DNA of 23,636 bases. Source: a virus. The stretch spans positions 1-23,636 of IMG/VR virus record IMGVR_UViG_3300032322_001669; one strand, written 5' to 3'. The first letter of the stretch is position 1. Each line of letters begins with the position of its first letter. The position numbers were made by a program, and so were the translations under genes. Shown here piece after piece: positions 13,408 through 21,850 of the stretch. The notes under the pieces were generated by a model, which searched no databases, was not told where the DNA came from, and saw nothing but the letters and a program-made list of their open reading frames with translations.

Positions 13408-14204
13408 TGCTGTTGATTTAAATATACCTGTGGTGGTATTCTACCACAATATTCATCAAGTTCCATAATTTGATCTACGTTTTGATCTGGACCCTGATGT
13501 TGCCAAAATTCTGCAAGAGCATTTCTACTATCTTTATGAAAAATATCAATGTGTTCTTCATGAATTGCAGATCCAAGATCAAGTCTATAGTTGAATAGTG
13601 GAGTTGAATATCCCTTTCCACTATCAAGAATTAGATCTTCAGATACAGCTCTTGGTTTAATATTTTGATCAATCTTCCAACAAGATCCTCTATTATGAAG
13701 TTTGAAAATTTTTTCTGCATGATGTCTGGTGATTAGATAACAAGCAGCAGAAAAATCATTGATAAACCTATGGTGTAACTTCAGTGTAATACCATTCGGA
13801 TTAATGATTGTAAACTGGCAAGTATCAAAATTAATTGGAAGTCTTTTTCTCACTTCTTTCCAAGTAAAGTTCCAATACTTGGCAGTAGAAAGATCAACAT
13901 CATCTTCCATAATCATAATTTCTGAAAGATCTGTTTCATATAAAAAATATTTGATTGCATTTAGATGAGAAAGCACACAAGCAATCTCACCTTGGTTCAT
14001 GTTATGTGGAATTGTTCCCTTCAAATATGAAGTAGGATCATCTTCTTTACCATCAATACCAGAAATGCGGTAATGATCTTGGATCTCCCAATAGGTAAAT
14101 TGATCTTCCATATATTTCCTGCGTTCAGGAAATCGATCAAGATTAATCCAAAGACATTTAGGAAATTCTTTTAATTTATATACTGCTTTATTTTTATCCA
14201 CCAA
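13404..14204 (-). CDS. Glycosyltransferase family 25 (LPS/collagen GT type)
   Basis: 266-aa glycosyltransferase. Family 25 features are the opening WINLDRFPERRKYM, the block GEIACVLSHLNAIK (family GExGCxxSH) and the metal-binding EDD at 100-102 (MIMEDDVDL). A later stretch FSAACYLITRHHAEKI corresponds to the usual GxxAYxxxxxxA region. The family includes LPS beta-galactosyltransferases and collagen galactosyltransferases. There is no ATG before the conserved N-terminus. The start is TTG 14202-14204 or GTG 14199-14201, behind an AG-rich stretch, overlapping the upstream gene by 8-11 bases. Donor probably UDP-galactose or similar; inferred from family only. Confidence 0.87.
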   Translation of the reverse strand: MVDKNKAVYKLKEFPKCLWINLDRFPERRKYMEDQFTYWEIQDHYRISGIDGKEDDPTSYLKGTIPHNMNQGEIACVLSHLNAIKYFLYETDLSEIMIMEDDVDLSTAKYWNFTWKEVRKRLPINFDTCQFTIINPNGITLKLHHRFINDFSAACYLITRHHAEKIFKLHNRGSCWKIDQNIKPRAVSEDLILDSGKGYSTPLFNYRLDLGSAIHEEHIDIFHKDSRNALAEFWQHQGPDQNVDQIMELDEYCGRIPPQVYLNQQQ

Positions 14205-15093
14205 TCTTCTTCCCGTGAATAATACCTCGATTTGCCATATAAGTTTGATTAGTATAATATTCTAGAATTTTTTCTGGAGATATTCTTGACAAGTATTGAA
14301 ATAGACTTCTGTTTTCTTCAATATGTGGATTATTAAACCAGGAATTAGAAGTTCTCTTGTGTTCCAAATGATAAACTGCATCATCAATTCTTGCTACATG
14401 TGATAGTTGATTGAACCGAAGATACCGTTCATCATCTTCATACCCATACGATACGAAGTTTTCATTCTCCATACCTAAACGAATATATTCTTCGCGGTCA
14501 AAGAACTGACAGAACCCATACTTAGCATCCCAAACTTTTGTATCTGTAAATGCTAAAAAGTTAAAATTAGAATTGATAAAGTTAGTTGCTTGTTCATCAT
14601 TGAAAAATACTTGACGCTGATAATCGCCATACCCATAAGGATAAACTACCTTGACTGGTTCTGGTTTTGCATCAGGGAACGCAGGATTTGAATATCCGTT
14701 TAAGAGTAAATCTACCGCTTGTTTGTATACGTGCTTAGGCAGAATAATATCACTATCATAGTTGACAACGATTGGCGTTTTAGCCATCAAGATCATATCA
14801 TTAAGAAGTCTTGTTCTATGGAAAGTATATTGATCAGTTTCCTCAAAAACATGAACAAGATTTTTAAGTTGATCCTCAGTTAGTGCTTGTTCAATCTGAG
14901 GAAAAACAGATCTTTCAAACGTAGATACACTATCATACTCTTTTATAATAACAGTGGTATCAAAGTTGCGAAGCAAATAGATTAGGGTGGTAATAATATT
15001 ACGCATCCTATCATCAGTTTCAATTCGCAAAGGAATAATAAATGTCGCTTCTTTTAATGAAATATATTCTTGTTCTAAAATTTCTAGTTCCAT
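14194..15093 (-). CDS. GT-A glycosyltransferase (GT7 C-terminal-like)
   Basis: 299-aa glycosyltransferase with a GT-A fold. A metal-binding DSD is at 113-115 (VNYDSDIILP), and the motif YGYEDDERYLRF at about 216-227 resembles the GWGxEDxxxxxR block of galactosyltransferase/chondroitin-synthase-type enzymes (Glyco_transf_7C). The N-terminal region SLKEATFIIPLRIETDDRMR is the usual first strand of GT2-like enzymes. The ATG is at 15091-15093, overlapping the fucosyltransferase stop by one base (TAATG). It probably adds a hexose or hexosamine to the glycan made by this cluster. Confidence 0.85.
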   Translation of the reverse strand: MELEILEQEYISLKEATFIIPLRIETDDRMRNIITTLIYLLRNFDTTVIIKEYDSVSTFERSVFPQIEQALTEDQLKNLVHVFEETDQYTFHRTRLLNDMILMAKTPIVVNYDSDIILPKHVYKQAVDLLLNGYSNPAFPDAKPEPVKVVYPYGYGDYQRQVFFNDEQATNFINSNFNFLAFTDTKVWDAKYGFCQFFDREEYIRLGMENENFVSYGYEDDERYLRFNQLSHVARIDDAVYHLEHKRTSNSWFNNPHIEENRSLFQYLSRISPEKILEYYTNQTYMANRGIIHGKKIGG

Positions 15094-15875
15094 TAGATTA
15101 CCTCCCAGTTGTCACAGTATAAATCAGAAGTATCATGTGCTGCAGTATATCCTGTACCAAACCACTTATTTGGTGCAATAATACGCTTATCTTTATTTTC
15201 ACACAACCAAGATCCCCACCAAGAGAATGAGGAATTAGCAATAATAAAGTCTGTGCATAGTGTCATCATGCACAAATCTGCTAAGTTATCGCCGCCCTCA
15301 GAGATGAGGAACCTGTCATCAGTAAATACAGTCCCACACCATTCAGGATCGTCAGAAAAAACAATAACGTTACGAGAAGTATCAAATCTAGATAGTGCTT
15401 CATCGTAATATTCCTTTGGGCAGGGTGGATGATTGTCGGAGTTTACAAGATAGTCTCCACGACGAACATGTAAAGCAATAGGTTCTTCTACACTATTAAT
15501 TAGTTCTTTGCAAGGACCGTAAATATCATTCTTAAATTGAAAGTCTTCACGAATTTCTTTTTCAATATGAGAAAAATATTTTGTAGTCTGAAGATATCCG
15601 TATATATTATGCCCGTCAGGCATATTATTAAATAGGTTCTCATCAAATTTAAATGATGTTTCCTGCACATAAGGTCCAGGAACAACGGCAATGTTTGTAA
15701 GACCTGTTAGTTTAAATGCTTCAAACAGCTGATGATCTGTCCAAGGATCTTTGAAGTCGCTAGGTGGAATAGCAAAATCATATCCTCGATGAGCAGCAAT
15801 ACCGCGAAGCCCAGCATACTGAAACATCTGGTTTCCCAGACGACCATGACGACCTAGATGATTAAATCCAATCAT
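15093..15875 (-). CDS. Glycosyltransferase family 11 (alpha-1,2-fucosyltransferase-like)
   Basis: 260-aa enzyme with all three GT11 hallmarks: GRHGRLGNQMFQYAGLRG at the N-terminus, HVRRGDYL at 135-142 (GDP-sugar-binding), and SSFSWWGSWL near residue 220. GT11 enzymes transfer L-fucose, or another GDP-linked L-sugar, from a GDP donor. No fucose-synthesis genes are in this window, but a GDP-mannose 3,5-epimerase is, so GDP-L-galactose is a plausible donor. It overlaps neighbours by 1 and 4 bases. The family call is very secure; the donor is inference. Confidence 0.94.
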   Translation of the reverse strand: MIGFNHLGRHGRLGNQMFQYAGLRGIAAHRGYDFAIPPSDFKDPWTDHQLFEAFKLTGLTNIAVVPGPYVQETSFKFDENLFNNMPDGHNIYGYLQTTKYFSHIEKEIREDFQFKNDIYGPCKELINSVEEPIALHVRRGDYLVNSDNHPPCPKEYYDEALSRFDTSRNVIVFSDDPEWCGTVFTDDRFLISEGGDNLADLCMMTLCTDFIIANSSFSWWGSWLCENKDKRIIAPNKWFGTGYTAAHDTSDLYCDNWEVI

Positions 15876-16555
15876 TTATACTTTTCCTTCAAATACTCAA
15901 TTTCAGATGGTAAAAGATGCTCTTGCAATCTTTGGGTTTGATTTTTATGTTCTCGATTAGAGATGTGATAATCAGTTAAAACTGCAGGTTCACCGTGATA
16001 TTTATAGAGGCGATAATACATATCACAATCCATGAGCATGGTAAGTTTTTCATCAAAAAATTCGTTGAGACCATTCCTCATCGCAAGAATAGAAGGAGAA
16101 CTCAACGTGTTTACTCCTTCTAAAAGGCGATCATTATATTGTGGTAACTTAAAATTATAATGCGAATACCCACCATTGTTAGTATGAGCAAACCCAGTTA
16201 CTGCCCATAATACATCATTTTGAAATGCTTTGTCAAGCTCTTTTACTAAAGTTTTAGTCAAGATAAAATCATCCTGAAACATGATTTTCAATATTTCACC
16301 ATCAGCATGTTCAAGAGCACAATTAGTATTGGCAGAAATAGAACCAATACCTTCAGTATTTTTTACATAGTTGATTTCAAATAAATCAGCATACTCTTGG
16401 CAAGCTTCCAACACATCATCATTCTTACTATGATCAGAAATCCATACATTGAAATCTTTACAGGTTTGTTGTGTTAGTGCATAAAAGATTTCAAACAAAT
16501 ACTGCTTCGCTTTACCGTGACTTTCATAGCACGGGATACAAAAACTTACTCTCAT
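15872..16555 (-). CDS. Glycosyltransferase family 2
   Basis: 227-aa inverting glycosyltransferase of family 2. It opens MRVSFCIPCYESHGKAKQYL, has SDHSKNDDVLEACQEY as the nucleotide-binding aspartate region, GIGSISANTNCALEHADGE as the usual conserved core, and the metal-binding QDD at about 94-96 (IMFQDDFIL). There are no membrane segments, so the enzyme is cytoplasmic or peripheral. It overlaps both neighbours by 4 bases (ATGA). Substrate specificity cannot be predicted for GT2. Confidence 0.92.
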   Translation of the reverse strand: MRVSFCIPCYESHGKAKQYLFEIFYALTQQTCKDFNVWISDHSKNDDVLEACQEYADLFEINYVKNTEGIGSISANTNCALEHADGEILKIMFQDDFILTKTLVKELDKAFQNDVLWAVTGFAHTNNGGYSHYNFKLPQYNDRLLEGVNTLSSPSILAMRNGLNEFFDEKLTMLMDCDMYYRLYKYHGEPAVLTDYHISNREHKNQTQRLQEHLLPSEIEYLKEKYK

Positions 16556-17229
16556 AGATCTAAAAGAAGTTGATATGCTTCACAGTTACCATGACGCAAT
16601 GCATCACGAACTTCCTTGTCTACACTTTCATGAATAAACCATTCTTCCATTGTGCATCCATTATTTCTCAAGTTCTCTCCAACAAGATCATAACCATGCT
16701 TGGCAAAAATTTCACGATGTGCATAGATATCTCCCCATCCACGATAAGCATCGTGTTCATAAGTAACGCAGTTAAAACTTAACTGATCTAAGGGAAACTT
16801 TTTCAGTGCTTCTAGTGTAATATCAGGTGGTTCAAGATCAAAGGAAAGATAATCCATGTGTCTTGGGAGACCTAAAGTATCTACTGCCTCAACATAGTCA
16901 AACTCAAGTGCATCAGTACAAAACAATTGAGTATTAGGTCTCAATCCAGGTGTCCACATATCACAGAGTTCTTTTTCTAATTCAATAGAAAATCCTCGCC
17001 AGTTGTACTGCTCTTCAAGCAACCAAGTGTTATTACCAATACAAGGTTGTGCTCCACCAATCTCAATAAAAGTTCCATCTTGTTTAGCATCATTAACAAC
17101 AAGAGCAAAAATATCTTGCCAAACCTGCGAATAATTTTTTTTCAAATCTTTCATCCCTTCAGGTTTTACCCTTAGGAACTCATAATCTTTTTGAATATAG
17201 TTTGTTTGATTAGATCCGTTGAGCGGCAT
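16552..17229 (-). CDS. FkbM-like SAM methyltransferase
   Basis: 225-aa protein of the FkbM-like methyltransferase type. The SAM-binding region is GTFIEIGGAQPCIGNNTWLL, followed by WRGFSIELEKEL and DYLSFDLEPPD, with the late motif VTYEHDAYRG. Such enzymes O-methylate sugars or polyketides. It is clearly related to the second FkbM-like gene at 21191-21850 (shared pattern K-N-x-SQ-x-QD near the N-terminus, then E-x-G-A and DYLS-x-D-x-E), and the two differ enough to have separate acceptors. ATG 17227-17229; 20-base overlap with the GT10 gene. It probably caps or decorates the glycan. Confidence 0.85.
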   Translation of the reverse strand: MPLNGSNQTNYIQKDYEFLRVKPEGMKDLKKNYSQVWQDIFALVVNDAKQDGTFIEIGGAQPCIGNNTWLLEEQYNWRGFSIELEKELCDMWTPGLRPNTQLFCTDALEFDYVEAVDTLGLPRHMDYLSFDLEPPDITLEALKKFPLDQLSFNCVTYEHDAYRGWGDIYAHREIFAKHGYDLVGENLRNNGCTMEEWFIHESVDKEVRDALRHGNCEAYQLLLDL

Positions 17230-18019
17230 GTTCTTTCACGTCCTGAATAATTTTTCTTGTTAACCTTGGAACAACATCGTTGACCCCATGAAATTGTTTG
17301 GCAATCTCATAGTTCTCTTCAATTGCTGTTTGTCTACTATTATAATAGTCTTCATCAATATAGTCAAAGATATGTTCTAAATCTTTGATATCATTAAAGG
17401 TAATAATCCCATCCATATTGAACCAGTCGCCAATATTAGGACATCCGTAATAGATAGGAATAGTTTTACTTGCGAAGCAATCAATAACTTTTTCAGTAAA
17501 ATAATTCTTTTGTTGAGAATTTTCTGCCGCAATATGAAACATTGCAGTTTCAAAAAAGTCATTTCTCCTTTCATGAAATGGTGGAGATTTGTGTTGGTAA
17601 ATCTCTAGACCATTAACTTCATCTAAATTAGCAAGTGTTTCATGAATTGCTAATCGTAGTTCGTGTCCTGGTGCTTGACTTTTACTACTAGTTACAAAAG
17701 TAATGTGTGGTTTTTTATTGACTTTAAGATCTTTAAAATCCAACCAGGAAGAACCCCATGGAAAAAGTTCTGCTGTTTTATATTTGTCTAGAATTGCTTG
17801 ACCAAATGTATAGATCTTATTAAACGAATTAGCATTCCTTAAAGCACCTTCATTAACAGTTGGTGCAATAGCATATGGTTCTGCCAAAAATAAAATCCTA
17901 TAGTCAGCATCTGGATCAAAAGATAAGTTATCAATCGAAATACTAACCGCAGTATTGCCTAAATCAAGTCCTCTTTCACCCCAAGGGTTCCACCATAATG
18001 GAAATATGTTTGCCTTCAT
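17210..18019 (-). CDS. Glycosyltransferase family 10 (alpha-1,3-fucosyltransferase-like)
   Basis: 269-aa enzyme of the GT10 fold. The signature of bacterial alpha-1,3/4-fucosyltransferases lies at about residues 160-200: FHIAAENSQQKNYFTEKVID followed by CFASKTIPIYYGCPNIGDWF (family F-x-x-A-x-ENS ... TEK ... P-I-Y-x-G). Upstream it has LFLAEPYAIAP and FVTSSKSQAPGHELRL. It uses a GDP-linked L-sugar, normally GDP-L-fucose. It sits beside an FkbM-like methyltransferase and a DUF5672 gene, with overlaps of 20 and 4 bases. The alternative donor GDP-L-galactose fits the epimerase in this cluster. Confidence 0.9.
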   Translation of the reverse strand: MKANIFPLWWNPWGERGLDLGNTAVSISIDNLSFDPDADYRILFLAEPYAIAPTVNEGALRNANSFNKIYTFGQAILDKYKTAELFPWGSSWLDFKDLKVNKKPHITFVTSSKSQAPGHELRLAIHETLANLDEVNGLEIYQHKSPPFHERRNDFFETAMFHIAAENSQQKNYFTEKVIDCFASKTIPIYYGCPNIGDWFNMDGIITFNDIKDLEHIFDYIDEDYYNSRQTAIEENYEIAKQFHGVNDVVPRLTRKIIQDVKEHAAQRI

Positions 18020-18684
18020 CTGATTTCTTGAAAATGATAATGAAATCCAAAAGTTTCTTCCTCGCTATCAGGCAAGGTTTCTTCTCTGGAAAATTTAGAT
18101 GCAACTTCTACAGGTGCAAATTTACATCCGTGTGCTTCAAAAATATGTCTATTATGAACACAAATGTTGCCGTCTTCATTATATAGTCCCGCATTCATGT
18201 GCTTATAAAAATCACCAACATTAACTTCCCAAGGTACTTCTACTATGCTTGGTAGATCCAATAATTTTTTACTTCTTAATGAAAATCCTCCATTACCAAC
18301 TCGCTGATTTTTCCCCCAAGGATCTAGATATGCGGTTGGATCATTTCTCCAAGGTGCTCCAATATAATCATATCGAAGCCAATCATTATCCCACAACCAG
18401 GGGCGAATAACATAACCATCGGGATGAATTAATAGTGCATGAGATGTTTCTACATGCTTACCAAGATTATAGATGCAATAGAAATTAAAATCATTAATAC
18501 TTTTAATTGGATACGTCAATTCAAAATTTGCCTGATCGCAAAGACCTTGTGGTTTACCTTTGCTACCAAGAAATTTTACAGCACCCCACTGAATTTCTTC
18601 GCAAGATTTATTGACAGCATATACCGCTTCAGGTATATCAATGTCTGCCAACATCAATAATGTTACATCAGGAATTTTTAGCAC
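18016..18684 (-). CDS. DUF5672-type glycosyltransferase-like protein
   Basis: 222-aa protein with the DUF5672 pattern: SHALLIHPDGYVIRPWLWDN (family xxxLIxQxDxxV), DYIGAPWRND, and VGNGGFSLRSKKLLD, then VHNRHIFEAHGCKFAPVEVA. DUF5672 proteins sit in glycan clusters and look like GT-A-type transferases, with the D in HPDG as a likely metal or nucleotide contact. The start is GTG at 18682-18684, inside the end of the upstream gene (17-base overlap). The activity has not been established to my knowledge. Confidence 0.85.
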   Translation of the reverse strand: MLKIPDVTLLMLADIDIPEAVYAVNKSCEEIQWGAVKFLGSKGKPQGLCDQANFELTYPIKSINDFNFYCIYNLGKHVETSHALLIHPDGYVIRPWLWDNDWLRYDYIGAPWRNDPTAYLDPWGKNQRVGNGGFSLRSKKLLDLPSIVEVPWEVNVGDFYKHMNAGLYNEDGNICVHNRHIFEAHGCKFAPVEVASKFSREETLPDSEEETFGFHYHFQEIR

Positions 18685-19588
18685 GTTTCACAGCTCGATT
18701 GAATACTGAATATAAGTCTAGCAGATTATTATCTAAATTTTTAGCCCGATCATAAAGATACTCATGATTTGTTAGAAGTGTTTTAGTAACTTCTGAATAA
18801 TCATCTACCCAAAGAACAGGATAATCTTTATATAATTCTTGTAGGTATGGAGTTCTTTTCATAATAGGAACTCTTTTTAGATAAAGAACTTCCCAGTTTC
18901 TATGGCAATCAACACCATTGCCTTGCGGACAAATCATAAACTTATGATTTTGAATTTGTGTGCAATAAATGTCATATGATACTCGATTATCTACAGTAGC
19001 ATACTTTAATTTTGCAAACTTTTCTCGGATATTACCCCGCTCACTTATATTTGTATGCTCAGCATGATTAATATAAAGTAGTTTTGTTGGAGTTACATCA
19101 CGAGCAATTGCTTCATGTAGAATAGCAATGCGATTGTCAGAAGGATGAATAATACGTTGAACACCATATGGAAATGGATGCACCTTGCCACCAAATCCGA
19201 TAGCGTTGACGCCATAGATTGCCTTTACATTATCTGGAATTAGATCATGAATGTCATCCCTGATCGGAGTATCTTCTAAATTTGTAAAGATAATAAATTT
19301 TGTCTTGGGAAACGCTGCACACGTTTCTAACATGTTATTGGTTTCAAGTAAGGCATCAACCCACTTTTGATCATCATCATTTGTACATGTGATCTGACGA
19401 TTATAAAGACGAATGTTGTCAATGAAAATTGTCATCCATTCTTTGCCCTTTACAAGTTCAGCAAACTCTAGATTAGATGGATCTGCTTGTTTCATGAACG
19501 ATCCAGGTACACGTCCAATGCATCCAGATTGATCACCAAAAGAATAATCGCAGTGATTAGAAACTGCTACGCCTTCAATAATGTTCAC
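18668..19588 (-). CDS. Exostosin-like glycosyltransferase
   Basis: 306-aa protein. Its C-terminal block, KFMICPQGNGVDCHRNWEVL at about 216-235 followed by RVPIMKR and YPVLWVDDYSEV, matches the nucleotide-sugar-binding half of exostosin-type (GT47-like) enzymes (CPxGNGxDxHRxWExL...PI). The N-terminal half has no clear motif. The start is GTG at 19586-19588, overlapping the GT17 stop by 4 bases. Exostosin-type domains transfer glucuronic acid, galactose, xylose or arabinose in eukaryotes, and their bacterial and phage relatives are uncharacterised. Confidence 0.8.
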   Translation of the reverse strand: MNIIEGVAVSNHCDYSFGDQSGCIGRVPGSFMKQADPSNLEFAELVKGKEWMTIFIDNIRLYNRQITCTNDDDQKWVDALLETNNMLETCAAFPKTKFIIFTNLEDTPIRDDIHDLIPDNVKAIYGVNAIGFGGKVHPFPYGVQRIIHPSDNRIAILHEAIARDVTPTKLLYINHAEHTNISERGNIREKFAKLKYATVDNRVSYDIYCTQIQNHKFMICPQGNGVDCHRNWEVLYLKRVPIMKRTPYLQELYKDYPVLWVDDYSEVTKTLLTNHEYLYDRAKNLDNNLLDLYSVFNRAVKRAKNS

Positions 19589-20424
19589 TTAATAAACTTC
19601 TCTAACTTATCTTGATTTTGAATGATGTACTCTGGAAAAGTATCATCGATGGGAACAACTTGTGGTGTGTAAAGATAGTCCCTACCAAAAGGATCGATAC
19701 CTTTTGCAATACGTTCTTCCATACTGTCCCTAAATTGTGGGAGATTGTTTTCTTGGTGTTCGTATGCATCCATTTTTGCACGAACAGTATCGGCATCACC
19801 AAAGAAACTCCAATGCCAAGATCCATTTTCAACTTTCCATGCATCTTGATGCGACTGTCTGAGTTTATCAACACTCATAGTCTTCAGCATTTTCATGGTA
19901 GAAACTCTTGTCCCCATCCATTCTCTTTCACAAAGAAGATTTAGATAATAATAATAAACTGGACCTTTAAGAACATAATGATTGTTTGGATCAAACCATT
20001 CAGAAATCGCTTTAATTGCTTCTGGATTGGCAATTTCATCAGCATCACTAGTCAAAATAATATCATCATCTTGAGCACGATCTAATAAAGCATAGATTGC
20101 ACTGTCTTTATGGAAACATGCACGCTGATAATGAATTGGAAGTTTATAGATATCATCTTCCATCATACTTCGATGATATGGTACACCTTCCCAATACTTT
20201 TCTAAGGTTTCATTATTATCATCTAAAACATGATGAATAATTTTATCTTCCCATTTCTTGAAGCGTTCTTTATTTTCTGCAAAGTATAATGGTTTTTTCT
20301 TTCCAGTAAATGTAATTGTAGCTTCATTAATAACAAAATAATCTACAACATCACCAAGGATGTTCATCCTAAGTTCTAGAAGATCAAGTTCGTTATAGAA
20401 GGTGAACGTGTCAAAGATTTTCAT
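19585..20424 (-). CDS. Glycosyltransferase family 17 (MGAT3-like)
   Basis: 279-aa enzyme of family 17, named for beta-1,4-mannosyl-glycoprotein N-acetylglucosaminyltransferase. It opens MKIFDTFTFYNELDLLELRM, contains DYFVINEATITFTGKKKPLY, a DADE metal motif at 127-130 (LTSDADEIANP), and GSWHWSFFGDADTVRAKMDA. All are hallmarks of GT17. No membrane anchor is present, unlike the animal enzymes. The overlap with both neighbours is 4 bases. Probably adds GlcNAc or a related sugar; the acceptor is unknown. Confidence 0.92.
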   Translation of the reverse strand: MKIFDTFTFYNELDLLELRMNILGDVVDYFVINEATITFTGKKKPLYFAENKERFKKWEDKIIHHVLDDNNETLEKYWEGVPYHRSMMEDDIYKLPIHYQRACFHKDSAIYALLDRAQDDDIILTSDADEIANPEAIKAISEWFDPNNHYVLKGPVYYYYLNLLCEREWMGTRVSTMKMLKTMSVDKLRQSHQDAWKVENGSWHWSFFGDADTVRAKMDAYEHQENNLPQFRDSMEERIAKGIDPFGRDYLYTPQVVPIDDTFPEYIIQNQDKLEKFIK

Positions 20425-21200
20425 AAAACATATTCAAGAATAAAGTTTCTCTGTTCTTCTGTGTTTGTCCACTCACCAACTTGAATATAATCATTCAATT
20501 TTAATTGACAGACATTAATATCTGTGCCTACAAGCATACTATAATTTAAGTGTTCTGTCAACATTAAATCAGTGCAATAAAAATTTTGAACCTGATCACT
20601 ACATAGTGCAGCAGCAACACAAAACGTTCCTACACCAGAATTTGCCAGGTTTTTTGCAGACATAAGTGTTGCAAAGTCTTCAGCAACAGAAGAAGATTGA
20701 ACTGTTACTTTTGAATTTTGTCTAAGAACCTCAACAATGGGATTGTTTTTATCAGGTTCCGTGACAACAATCGCTCTTTCAAAATTGGAAAGTAATTTGT
20801 TATAAAAATCAAGAGGATTAGGAGTATATTGATGCCCGTTAGGATGAACTTGGTCAAAAATATCTCCACTCCTAATGTGAATAACAACAGTATCGTCAGG
20901 TATAATTTTCCTGGGTGGTAGTTTAAGATGTGGTGCAATGTATTCTTTACAGATCCTACGCATGTTGCGATAAATGTGTTCAACTGGTAAGTTGACTTCC
21001 TTGTATGGACCTTCCCAATAGAAAAACTTTGATGATAACTCTTGAGTGCTGTATCCAAACGATGCCTGGTATTTGGAGATAATCTCATGATCAATACTTT
21101 CAAACTGTGTCATCAACAACTCAGCAACCATACATCCAACAGCACATTGTTGGATATTATTACCAAGCCTTCCATACCAATGAGAAATTTTTACTGACAT
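20421..21200 (-). CDS. Fucosyltransferase-like GT-B protein (GT11-related)
   Basis: 259-aa protein with the two motifs that define GDP-fucose-type transferases. GRLGNNIQQ is at the N-terminus (compare GRLGNQMFQ in the GT11 gene at 15093-15875), and VIHIRSGDIF lies in the middle (compare HVRRGDY). A later stretch NLANSGVGTFCVAAALCS corresponds to the SxxSxWxxxL region. It is more divergent than the other GT11 gene. ATG at 21198-21200, 10-base overlap with the FkbM-like gene. It is the third predicted GDP-L-sugar-using transferase of the cluster; the family number is less certain. Confidence 0.8.
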   Translation of the reverse strand: MSVKISHWYGRLGNNIQQCAVGCMVAELLMTQFESIDHEIISKYQASFGYSTQELSSKFFYWEGPYKEVNLPVEHIYRNMRRICKEYIAPHLKLPPRKIIPDDTVVIHIRSGDIFDQVHPNGHQYTPNPLDFYNKLLSNFERAIVVTEPDKNNPIVEVLRQNSKVTVQSSSVAEDFATLMSAKNLANSGVGTFCVAAALCSDQVQNFYCTDLMLTEHLNYSMLVGTDINVCQLKLNDYIQVGEWTNTEEQRNFILEYVL

Positions 21201-21850
21201 ACAAATAGATCTCTTGCTTCAGCACCATCAGAAATAAATGGACCCCAAATAGTTTCAGGAATAATAGTAGGATCTACATACCAATCTTCATAAGGATTAC
21301 CGCCATTACAAACATTTGAAGCGACTAATTCAAATCCCTTTGATTTTAAAAATTCTCTTGACAATTCTCTTGCTTGAGGACCATCTTTATACACATCAGT
21401 TTCATATGTAATTACAGAAACTTTATATTCATCAAAAGGAATTCTAGTCAAAATTTTATAAGTTATCATTGCTGGTTCACAATCGAGTGAAAGATAATCA
21501 ATCGTTTTATCTTTCCATCGACGACCATCTAACTTCTTTTTAAAATCAAAGACAGTTCCATCAGCATACTCACATTTATTATGACGAACTGTGTTAAAAA
21601 GTTCAACCATTTCCTTATCAATTTCAACAGAAATTCCCTTCCACATAAACTTATCTTCTAGAAGAAAAGTATTGTTAAATTCTACTGGATGGTTTGCACC
21701 AACTTCAAGATACTTACCACTACGTTTCCCCTGAAGCATTGTTAAGACAAACAAGTCTTGGTATGCTTGAGAAAAATTTCTTTTAATATTTTCTACTCCA
21801 GGAAAGGGGTTGTTCAGTGCATCAAGTTCTGCGTCGTAATGCGTATTCAT
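21191..21850 (-). CDS. FkbM-like SAM methyltransferase, second copy
   Basis: 219-aa FkbM-like methyltransferase. Motifs: SQAYQDLFVLTML, then GKYLEVGANHPVEFNNTFLL (SAM-binding), WKGISVEIDKEM, TIDYLSLDCEPAMI and VITYETDVYKDG. It ends with a short tail EARDLFVCQ. It is paralogous to the gene at 16552-17229, probably by an old duplication since identity is low. ATG 21848-21850 overlaps the epimerase stop by one base (TGATG), so it is translationally coupled to it. It likely O-methylates a sugar of the glycan. Confidence 0.86.
   Translation of the reverse strand: MNTHYDAELDALNNPFPGVENIKRNFSQAYQDLFVLTMLQGKRSGKYLEVGANHPVEFNNTFLLEDKFMWKGISVEIDKEMVELFNTVRHNKCEYADGTVFDFKKKLDGRRWKDKTIDYLSLDCEPAMITYKILTRIPFDEYKVSVITYETDVYKDGPQARELSREFLKSKGFELVASNVCNGGNPYEDWYVDPTIIPETIWGPFISDGAEARDLFVCQ

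Noticed and set aside
15999-16006. TATAAATA on the minus strand inside the GT2 gene, 124 bases upstream of the GT11 gene
   Set aside because: It is within coding sequence, distant from a start, and expected by chance at this base composition.
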